10,924 nt of DNA from contig JAITBC010000239.1 of assembly GCA_031283785.1 (NCBI GenBank), positions 1-10,924 on the forward strand, in the 5' to 3' direction. A program made the translations under genes and the position numbers. Under the pieces are notes generated by a model. That model saw only the letters and a program-made list of their open reading frames with translations, was not told the origin of the DNA and did not search any database. Positions 4,484-10,924 of the stretch are shown here, in pieces (position 1 is the first letter of the stretch; each line of letters starts with the position of its first letter). Source of the DNA: Tannerella sp. GTDB lineage: Bacteria > Bacteroidota > Bacteroidia > Bacteroidales > Tannerellaceae.

Positions 4484-5824
4484 ATGCAAATGGAACGATT
4501 AGTTGAGCATATAGAGCGTTTGTTATTATGGCACAATTGTGTTATAATACCGGAATTTGGAGGATTTGTCCTTCAAAGGACTCCGGCTGTATGTACGGGC
4601 GACGAGCATTTGTTCGTTCCGGCTCGTAAGGAAATCGTCTTCAACCCGACGTTAACGCATAATGACGGACTGTTGACGGAATCATACATGCAGGAATATG
4701 CCGTGGATTTTGATGAAGCCCTGAAGTATGCCGGAACCGATGTGGCCGACATGAAAGAGTATCTGGAGCATGACCGGCAAATAAAATTCGGACGGATCGG
4801 CATGTTTGTAAAAGAAGAAAAACGTACTGTTTTTATACCTTCGAAAAAAAACGGTGAATTATTTTGCCCGTCTTTTTACGGCTTGCCGGTATTCTATTAT
4901 CTTTCACTTGCAGCGCTTCGGCCGTCTATTTGCAGTGCAGACAATGCGGCCGGTGGTTCGACGGCGGATTCTTTGGAGGCAGCACAGTCCAAAACGAATA
5001 ACAGGGCGAACAAGACCGAATCAAATCATATAATCTATGCAATACCTGTTACGCGTACGTTTGTGAGCGTATTCGCTGCTATGGTTGCGGCCATAGTCCT
5101 GTTCTTTTTGATATCCACGCCGGTGAAAGATGTAAATAATGTATCCTATTCGGCAAGTTTTGTGCCTCCTGAGATAATGCCGAAAAAATCTGTCGACGAA
5201 ATTGTATTCAACACATTTGCGGATAAAGACATCCCCGGCGTAGAAACGGATAAAACGGCGATGAATACATCCGGCGACGCCCAAAAGGAAGGTCTCCCGG
5301 AAATGAAAGACGGATTCCCGTCTGTAAGACAGGAGCCGGAGGAAATAACTGTTGAAACAGGAACAAAACCCGATAGAACTGTTCCCGTAACATCCGCAAC
5401 GAAATCGCCGGCGTCCGCAACGAAATCACCGGCGACATCCGCAACGAGAACATCGGCGACTGCGGCGAAATCAGCAACGCGATCACCGGCAACATCCGCG
5501 ACTAAAACATCGGAATCCGCGGCGGGATCAACTGCTGCAACATCTTCGGCGAGATCATCCGCATCAAAACCCGTTACGACGAACGCCCCGGCGTCGGGTA
5601 AGTTTTATGTGATTATCGGAAGCTTTAAAACCCGTACAAAGGCACAGGAATATATCAATCGTTTGGGGAATGATATTGCAGGCAGCGCCGGTATAATTGT
5701 AAATGACGGCAAGGTTCGCGTATATGTACAGCAGTTTTCTAATGAAAAACAGGCGCTTTCTTATTTGAATAAGATCCGTCAAAATCCCGCTCATCAGCAA
5801 GCGTGGTTATATAAAAGACAATGA
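4484..5824 (+). CDS. HU-CCDC81 and SPOR domain membrane protein
   Basis: This protein of 446 residues has four parts. Residues 1-145 (MERLVEHIERLLLWHNCVII, PEFGGFVLQ, FNPTLTHNDGLLTESY, KFGRIGMFVKEE) fit the paired CCDC81-like prokaryotic HU domains, here on the cytoplasmic side. Residues 192-212 (TFVSVFAAMVAAIVLFFLIS) form one membrane helix. Residues about 305-370 are a low-complexity Ser/Thr/Ala/Lys linker built from SATKSPA-like units. Residues 372-446 (KFYVIIGSFKTRTKAQEYI to the end) form a SPOR domain, which in known cases binds peptidoglycan strands stripped of stem peptides, as at division sites. The layout suggests a link between a cytoplasmic partner and the cell wall in the periplasm. 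ATG 4490 (MERLVEHIE) is an equally good start. It has its own promoter and no terminator before mutA 102 bases downstream, so read-through is possible. Confidence 0.88.
   Translation: MQMERLVEHIERLLLWHNCVIIPEFGGFVLQRTPAVCTGDEHLFVPARKEIVFNPTLTHNDGLLTESYMQEYAVDFDEALKYAGTDVADMKEYLEHDRQIKFGRIGMFVKEEKRTVFIPSKKNGELFCPSFYGLPVFYYLSLAALRPSICSADNAAGGSTADSLEAAQSKTNNRANKTESNHIIYAIPVTRTFVSVFAAMVAAIVLFFLISTPVKDVNNVSYSASFVPPEIMPKKSVDEIVFNTFADKDIPGVETDKTAMNTSGDAQKEGLPEMKDGFPSVRQEPEEITVETGTKPDRTVPVTSATKSPASATKSPATSATRTSATAAKSATRSPATSATKTSESAAGSTAATSSARSSASKPVTTNAPASGKFYVIIGSFKTRTKAQEYINRLGNDIAGSAGIIVNDGKVRVYVQQFSNEKQALSYLNKIRQNPAHQQAWLYKRQ
5393..5580 (+). repeat. Imperfect tandem repeats coding for the Ser/Thr/Ala/Lys linker
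   Basis: Units of about 21-24 bases begin TCCGCAACGAAATC or TCCGCAACGAGAAC at 5393, 5414 and 5438, and decay further on. All unit differences keep the reading frame. The tract encodes the flexible linker between membrane helix and SPOR domain, and its length could vary between strains by slippage. Confidence 0.7.
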
Positions 5825-5926
5825 ATCTTTCGATTTCTCATAATACATCAATGAATACACGCAAATATACAGGAAATAATTGTGTTTTTTTAATATCAAC
5901 AAATCAAAATATTAACTTTTTAATTT

Positions 5927-7855
5927 ATGGCAGAAGCAAAAGAAACGCTTTTCCCGGAGTTCCCGCCCGTGTCCGCGCAGCAGTGGATAGATAAGATTAC
6001 AGCCGATCTTAAGGGAGTTCCGTATGGGAAAAAGATGATTTGGAAGACAGGCGAAGGATTTGACGTAAATCCTTTTTATTGCGCCGAAGACATTGAAGGG
6101 TTGGCGATAACAACGTCGTTGCCCGGAGAATTTCCGTATGTACGCGGAACAAAAATTTGTAATTCATGGCTCGTACGTCAAGATCTCGATGTAATCGACT
6201 GTAAGGCCGCCAATGGAAAAGCAAAAAAAATAGTGGCGGAGGGTGGCGTTACATCACTGGGTTTTCATCTGAAAGGAGATGCGGTTAACGAAGCAAACGT
6301 AGCTTTGCTGCTCGACGGAATCTGTCCTGAAAAAACGGAGCTTAATTTTAAGACATGTAACCGTAAAGCCGTTGAATTGATCGGCATCCTGGTCGAACTG
6401 TTCAAAACGAAAGGTGCGGATGCGTCGAAATGTAAAGGCTCGGTAGCGTATAATCCGTATAAAAGACCTTTGCTTGACGGCGTTGTGTTGGACGACGACT
6501 GGGTGAACGAAGCGGCTGCTGTTGTTAGAGCCGGCGAAGCGTTACCCGGATATCGCGTACTTGCTGTCGATGCATGTTTCCTGAATGATGCAGGCTCGTA
6601 TATCACGCAGGAACTCGGATATGCGCTCTCATGGGGGAATGACCTGATCGCAAAACTGTCGGATGCGGGTTTGCCCACCGGAGCAGTTGCCGAAAAAATA
6701 AAATTCAACTTCGGTGTATCGTCCAATTATTTTATGGAAATAGCAAAGTTCCGTGCAGCCCGCCGGTTATGGGCGGAAATCGTTAAAACTTATCAGCCGG
6801 GCTGCAATTGTCAGCCTGCCTGCGGCGACGACAGTGGCGACGGGTGCGGTAATAACGGATTTTGTGCCTGCGCCTGCAGGATGAAGGCACATGCCCGTAC
6901 GTCGGCATGGAATCTTACGGTTTTCGACGCTTATGTGAATCTGCTTCGCACACAGACGGAAACGATGTCGGCCGCTATTGCCGGAGTAGATTCCATCACG
7001 GTTTCGCCCTATGACGAAATCTTTAAGACGCCGGATGATTTTTCGGAACGTATTGCGCGTAATCAGCAGTTACTGTTGAAGGAAGAATGTCATTTCGACA
7101 AAGTTGCAGACCCTGCCGCAGGCTCGTATTATATAGAAACGCTTACGCACTCGCTGGCCGAAGCTGCATGGAAACTGTTCCTTGACGTCGAAGACAAAGG
7201 CGGTTTCACGAATGCGGCAAACAACGGCGAAGTTCAGCAGGCTGTCAACGAATCGAACAAAGCTCGCCGAATGATGATAGCGACACGCCGGTCGACTTTG
7301 CTTGGGACAAACCAGTATCCTAATTTTACGGAAACGGCAGGCAATAAAATCGAACCGTCGGCGAGCGCGTGTGATTGCGGATGCCGATGCGGGGACGCTA
7401 CTGTTACCCGACTGGATTTCTCGCGCGGAGCATTTGATTTTGAGACGCTTCGCCTTGCAACGGAAAAGAGCGGTCGCAGGCCGAAGGTGTTTATGCTTAC
7501 CATCGGGAATCTTGCAATGCGTCTGGCGCGTTCTCAGTTTTCATCGAATTTCTTTGCCTGTGCAGGATATGAGATTATTGATAATTTGGGCTTCGAAACC
7601 GTAAAGGATGGCGTTGAAGCTGCGCGTGAGAAGAAAGCTGATATCATTGTCCTCTGTTCAAGCGACGATGAATATGCGACGTTTGCTCCCGAAGCATATA
7701 AGTTGACAGGAGATAAGGAATTATTTGTAGTGGCAGGAGCGCCGGCATGTATGGATGACCTTAAAGCTGCGGGAATAAGCGATTTTATTAATGTAAAAAG
7801 CAATGTGCTTGAAACATTACGGATGTTTAATCAAAAAATGAATATAGGAGATTAA
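5927..7855 (+). CDS. mutA: Methylmalonyl-CoA mutase, small (non-B12-binding) subunit
   Basis: The 642-residue product is the small subunit of heterodimeric methylmalonyl-CoA mutase, the cytoplasmic enzyme that interconverts succinyl-CoA and (R)-methylmalonyl-CoA on the propionate route. Residues 1 to about 470 form the degenerate TIM barrel: [82 protein letters not shown]. Residues about 515-642 form the flavodoxin-like domain. Its B12-ligand motif DxHxxG is absent (here [15 protein letters not shown]), as expected for this subunit. Odd features are two cysteine-dense segments: C293-C317 (CxC, x3, C, x7, C, x5, CxCxC; seven Cys in 25 residues) before [12 protein letters not shown], and C482-C488 (CDCGCRC) between barrel and C-terminal domain. 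The start is supported by the family-typical N-terminus. The stop lies five bases before mutB, so the two are translated together. I see no riboswitch in the 102-base leader. Confidence 0.95.
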   Translation: MAEAKETLFPEFPPVSAQQWIDKITADLKGVPYGKKMIWKTGEGFDVNPFYCAEDIEGLAITTSLPGEFPYVRGTKICNSWLVRQDLDVIDCKAANGKAKKIVAEGGVTSLGFHLKGDAVNEANVALLLDGICPEKTELNFKTCNRKAVELIGILVELFKTKGADASKCKGSVAYNPYKRPLLDGVVLDDDWVNEAAAVVRAGEALPGYRVLAVDACFLNDAGSYITQELGYALSWGNDLIAKLSDAGLPTGAVAEKIKFNFGVSSNYFMEIAKFRAARRLWAEIVKTYQPGCNCQPACGDDSGDGCGNNGFCACACRMKAHARTSAWNLTVFDAYVNLLRTQTETMSAAIAGVDSITVSPYDEIFKTPDDFSERIARNQQLLLKEECHFDKVADPAAGSYYIETLTHSLAEAAWKLFLDVEDKGGFTNAANNGEVQQAVNESNKARRMMIATRRSTLLGTNQYPNFTETAGNKIEPSASACDCGCRCGDATVTRLDFSRGAFDFETLRLATEKSGRRPKVFMLTIGNLAMRLARSQFSSNFFACAGYEIIDNLGFETVKDGVEAAREKKADIIVLCSSDDEYATFAPEAYKLTGDKELFVVAGAPACMDDLKAAGISDFINVKSNVLETLRMFNQKMNIGD

Positions 7856-7860
7856 CAGGT

Positions 7861-10005
7861 ATGAGACCGGACTTTAAAAATATAGATATAAAATCAGGTT
7901 TTGCCACATCGAATGTGACGGAATGGAACAAATCCAACGGTATCGAAGCCGGTTGGAATACGCCTGAACAAATACAGGTGAAATCCGTTTATACGAAAGA
8001 CGACCTCGACGGGATGGAGCATCTTCATTACGCCGCAGGCCTTCCGCCTTATTTGCGCGGCCCTTACAGCGGTATGTATGTGACGCGCCCGTGGACAATC
8101 CGCCAATATGCGGGATTCTCTACTGCCGAAGAATCAAATGCGTTTTATCGCCGTAATTTGGCATCAGGCCAGAAAGGTCTCTCCGTAGCTTTCGACCTTC
8201 CGACGCACCGTGGTTATAACGCCGATAATCCCCGTGTTGTAGGCGATGTCGGTAAAGCGGGCGTGTCGATCTGTTCACTGGAAGATATGAAAGTCCTGTT
8301 CGACGGTATTCCGCTTAATCAGATGTCTGTTTCCATGACAATGAACGGCGCCGTCCTTCCCGTACTTGCGTTTTATATAAATGCAGGCCTGGAGCAGGGC
8401 GCTAAGCTGGAAGAAATGGCCGGTACGATTCAGAATGATATCCTGAAAGAATTTATGGTACGTAACACATATATTTATCCGCCGGAGTTCTCCATGAAAA
8501 TTATTGCCGATATCTTCGAGTATACATCGCAGAAAATGCCCAAGTTCAATTCAATTTCAATATCCGGTTATCACATGCAGGAAGCAGGGGCAACAGCCGA
8601 TATTGAAATGGCTTATACGCTTTGCGACGGAATGGAATACCTCCGCGCCGGAATAAACGCAGGTATTGATGTCGATGCTTTTGCTCCGCGTTTGTCGTTC
8701 TTCTGGGCAATCGGAATGAACCATTTTATGGAAATTGCCAAGATGCGTGCGGCACGTATGTTATGGGCGAAGATTGTTAAAAGTTTCGGCGCTAAAAATC
8801 CGAAATCGCTGGCCTTGCGTACGCACTGTCAAACGTCGGGATGGTCGCTTACCGAACAGGATCCGTTTAATAACGTCGGACGTACATGTATCGAAGCGAT
8901 GGCAGCCACATTAGGACACACACAGTCGTTGCATACCAATGCGCTTGATGAGGCAATCGCTTTACCGACCGATTTCTCTGCCCGCATAGCGCGCAATACG
9001 CAGATTTATATACAGGAAGAAACGCAGATATGCAAACAGATTGACCCATGGGCAGGTTCTTATTATGTGGAGACCCTTACCAGCGAACTCGCACAGAAAG
9101 GCTGGGCATTGATACAGGAGATTGAGAGCATGGGCGGTATGGCCAAAGCCATTGAGACAGGCCTCCCCAAGATGCGTATCGAAGAGGCGGCTGCCCGCAC
9201 GCAAGCGCGTATCGATTCGGGCGTTCAAATAATTGTAGGAGTGAACAGATATCGTCTGGAAAAAGAAGATCCTATCGATATCCTTGAAATTGATAATACG
9301 GCTGTTCGTGAGCAACAGATTCAACGGTTGAAGGAACTGCGCGACGAACGCGACGAAGAAAGCGTAAAGAAAGCCCTGGCTGACATTACGGAATGTGTGC
9401 GTACGAAGAAAGGCAATCTGCTCGATTTAGCCGTTAAAGCGGCAGGACTTCGCGCTTCGTTGGGAGAGATTTCAGATGCCTGTGAGGAAATCGCAGGACG
9501 TTATAAAGCAATAATCAGAACAATATCAGGAGTGTATTCATCGGAAACAAAGAACGACAACGACTTTAAGAAAGCCGTTGAACTGGCAGAAGAGTTTGCT
9601 AAGAAAGAAGGTCGTCAGCCTCGTATCATGATCGCCAAAATGGGGCAGGACGGTCACGATCGTGGAGCTAAGGTAGTAGCAACGGGATATGCCGATTGCG
9701 GATTCGATGTGGATATGGGACCTCTGTTCCAAACGCCCGAAGAAGCAGCCCGTCAGGCTGTTGAGAACGATGTTCACGTGTTAGGCGTCTCATCGCTTGC
9801 CGCAGGACACAAAACACTTATACCGCAGGTGTTAGAGGAATTGAAACGATTGGGGCGTCCCGATATTATTGTTGTGGCAGGAGGCGTTATCCCGGCACAG
9901 GATTATGAGTTCCTGTATAAAGCGGGAGTGGCGGCGGTCTACGGACCCGGCACGTCCGTAGTAAAAGCCGCCTGTCAGATCCTCGGAGTTTTGTTGGCGG
10001 AATAA
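7861..10005 (+). CDS. mutB: Methylmalonyl-CoA mutase, large catalytic (B12-binding) subunit
   Basis: The 714-residue protein is full length for the family. Residues 1 to about 560 are the substrate-binding TIM barrel, with [59 protein letters not shown] (His238, equivalent to catalytic His244 of the Propionibacterium enzyme) and [13 protein letters not shown]. Residues about 590-714 are the cobalamin-binding domain. They carry DGHDRG at 597-602, with His599 as the lower axial ligand of cobalt, and the later GVSSLAAGH and VVAGGVIP loops. Acting with the small subunit, it moves the carbonyl-CoA group by a radical mechanism started by adenosylcobalamin. In Bacteroidales it serves propionate formation from succinate. 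It starts five bases after mutA. No epimerase, decarboxylase or meaB chaperone gene follows; a strong terminator closes the operon 35 bases downstream. Confidence 0.97.
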   Translation: MRPDFKNIDIKSGFATSNVTEWNKSNGIEAGWNTPEQIQVKSVYTKDDLDGMEHLHYAAGLPPYLRGPYSGMYVTRPWTIRQYAGFSTAEESNAFYRRNLASGQKGLSVAFDLPTHRGYNADNPRVVGDVGKAGVSICSLEDMKVLFDGIPLNQMSVSMTMNGAVLPVLAFYINAGLEQGAKLEEMAGTIQNDILKEFMVRNTYIYPPEFSMKIIADIFEYTSQKMPKFNSISISGYHMQEAGATADIEMAYTLCDGMEYLRAGINAGIDVDAFAPRLSFFWAIGMNHFMEIAKMRAARMLWAKIVKSFGAKNPKSLALRTHCQTSGWSLTEQDPFNNVGRTCIEAMAATLGHTQSLHTNALDEAIALPTDFSARIARNTQIYIQEETQICKQIDPWAGSYYVETLTSELAQKGWALIQEIESMGGMAKAIETGLPKMRIEEAAARTQARIDSGVQIIVGVNRYRLEKEDPIDILEIDNTAVREQQIQRLKELRDERDEESVKKALADITECVRTKKGNLLDLAVKAAGLRASLGEISDACEEIAGRYKAIIRTISGVYSSETKNDNDFKKAVELAEEFAKKEGRQPRIMIAKMGQDGHDRGAKVVATGYADCGFDVDMGPLFQTPEEAARQAVENDVHVLGVSSLAAGHKTLIPQVLEELKRLGRPDIIVVAGGVIPAQDYEFLYKAGVAAVYGPGTSVVKAACQILGVLLAE

Positions 10006-10040
10006 TATTCGGTTGATGCCGGAACGCGCATGTTAAACAA

Positions 10041-10078
10041 AAATCGACTGTCTCTGCGGTAGCGGAGACAGTCGATTT
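10041..10078. terminator. Strong two-way terminator between convergent genes
   Basis: Arms 10041-10057 and 10062-10078 pair over 17 positions with one G-T wobble, around the loop GGTA. A-rich sequence on the left (AAACA) and T-rich on the right (TTTCGTGTTT) let it serve both mutB and the minus-strand esterase gene, whose stop is 21 bases beyond. Confidence 0.85.
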
Positions 10079-10098
10079 CGTGTTTGCTCAAACTCCAG

Positions 10099-10924
10099 TT
10101 ATTTGTCCCATTCGTCCGTACGGAATGGAGCTAAAGGCAGTCCGTAATTGTTGTAGAGGTATCCCGGCTGACAGTTTTTAAAGCAATAACGGACGGCTAC
10201 GGGATTTTTCACGTCGGGGTGGCTGACTTCTATGGCGCGAGAACCTTTGCCGGTAAGAATTTTAGCTTCGGCAGGGTGAAACACTTTGTCGTCCCCGGCT
10301 ATCTCGAATCCGACGATTGGCGCAGTTCTGCCCGGTCCGTTATGAAGACCTTTGTCACATTCCTCAAAATGGACGATGATTTTTCCTTCTTCCGTTTCCA
10401 TGGATTTATAATATGGGCTTTTATATTTTACGGGCAGGCCGTATGTGTTCCCGAGCGCCCAGTATGCAAGGCGTTCACCTGTTTCACGTTTCTTTTGCGG
10501 GTGAATACTTGTTTCGTCGCCGATGTCAACCGTGACGATCATGCCTGAATTTTCGATTTCGTTCATGCTCCTGAATTGTGCCTCCTGTTGAAATGCCGAT
10601 TCGCGGTTATCGACGCCACTGTAACGGTATGGAGCTATCTGCGTGAAGTAATAAGGCATTTCCGGGTTATTGAACACTTCGCGCCATAATCCGACCATCG
10701 CTTTCTGCAAAGCCGGATACCTTTGGTAATTGCCGATGTTTGATTCGCCCTGATACCAGATAGCGCCTTTTACCGCATAACTTTTCAGCGGCATAATCAT
10801 TGCATTAAATAGCAGTGTCGGAGTCTGATTCGGTCTCTTTTTGTATTCGCTTTCATTTTTCAGTATGGAAAAATCCGTGTCGGGGAAAGCTTTCTTTAAC
10901 GTCGGCTCGTCTATCCATGTTTCG
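10099..10924 (-). CDS. Sialate O-acetylesterase-like enzyme (SASA domain), 5' end off the window
   Basis: The 274 codons visible are the C-terminal part of a SASA/SGNH-type carbohydrate esterase. KGAIWYQGESN (10738-10771 region) is the family's conserved block with the Gly of the oxyanion hole, and VDIGDETSIHPQKKRETGERLA contains the expected C-terminal Asp/His pair of the catalytic triad. Such enzymes remove O-acetyl groups from sialic acids or from plant and host glycans, usually in the periplasm or at the surface. The last about 90 residues form a beta-rich tail ending FRTDEWDK. The reading frame stays open to the right edge (ETWIDEPTLKKAFPDTD), so the internal Met at 10798-10800 is not the start; the catalytic Ser block and signal peptide would lie outside the window. 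It is convergent with mutB and has no functional link to it. Substrate cannot be told from this fragment. Confidence 0.88.
   Translation of the reverse strand, partial: ETWIDEPTLKKAFPDTDFSILKNESEYKKRPNQTPTLLFNAMIMPLKSYAVKGAIWYQGESNIGNYQRYPALQKAMVGLWREVFNNPEMPYYFTQIAPYRYSGVDNRESAFQQEAQFRSMNEIENSGMIVTVDIGDETSIHPQKKRETGERLAYWALGNTYGLPVKYKSPYYKSMETEEGKIIVHFEECDKGLHNGPGRTAPIVGFEIAGDDKVFHPAEAKILTGKGSRAIEVSHPDVKNPVAVRYCFKNCQPGYLYNNYGLPLAPFRTDEWDK

Noticed and set aside
5825..5926. Cobalamin riboswitch or strong promoter in front of mutA
   Set aside because: The gap of 102 bases is too short for a typical cobalamin riboswitch and shows none of its conserved parts. The best -7-like match, TAACTTTT at 5913-5920, lies only six bases before the start codon and lacks the final G.
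1..10924. CRISPR array, tRNA or rRNA genes, phage attachment sites
   Set aside because: I saw no regularly spaced repeats with unique spacers, no tRNA-like cloverleaf and no rRNA sequence. The only clear repeats are the element ends and the linker-coding units.

Overview
The window looks like chromosomal DNA from a member of the Bacteroidales (Bacteroidota). Several promoters carry the Bacteroidota -7 element TAnnTTTG, and real genes lack strong Shine-Dalgarno sites. The gene content fits too: a CCDC81-type HU/SPOR protein, two-subunit methylmalonyl-CoA mutase, a RhuM-type protein and a SASA-type esterase. I cannot name the genus from the sequence alone.

Left part, about 1-4307, is a worn accessory region. 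It starts with a relic of an IS30-family transposase on the minus strand (about 170-450). A well-formed promoter (665-694) then leads into three plus-strand genes: a 94-residue protein of unknown function, a RhuM/phospholipase-D-like gene split by a one-base frameshift, and a Fic-family AMP-transferase gene. The Fic gene runs into a short non-coding transposable element (2752-3079) with 25-bp terminal inverted repeats, and the element end supplies its last codons and stop codon. Next come a 57-residue basic protein, a small frameshifted gene and a frameshifted lipoprotein gene, the first two each behind its own closely similar promoter. A rho-independent terminator (4343-4379) closes this part.

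Right part, 4401-10924, is well-kept core genome. It holds an HU-CCDC81/SPOR membrane protein of the cell envelope and the pair mutA-mutB (5-base gap). The pair encodes the B12-dependent methylmalonyl-CoA mutase of the succinate/propionate pathway. A strong hairpin terminator (10041-10078) separates mutB from a convergent gene for a sialate O-acetylesterase-like enzyme, which runs off the right edge.

The most unusual points are: (i) two cysteine-dense segments in the small mutase subunit, which lacks the B12-ligating histidine; (ii) the transposon-supplied end of the Fic gene; (iii) a RhuM-PLD/Fic pair that may be a defence or toxin module, now partly broken; (iv) the concentration of single-step frameshifts in the left 4.3 kb against none in the right 6.4 kb.
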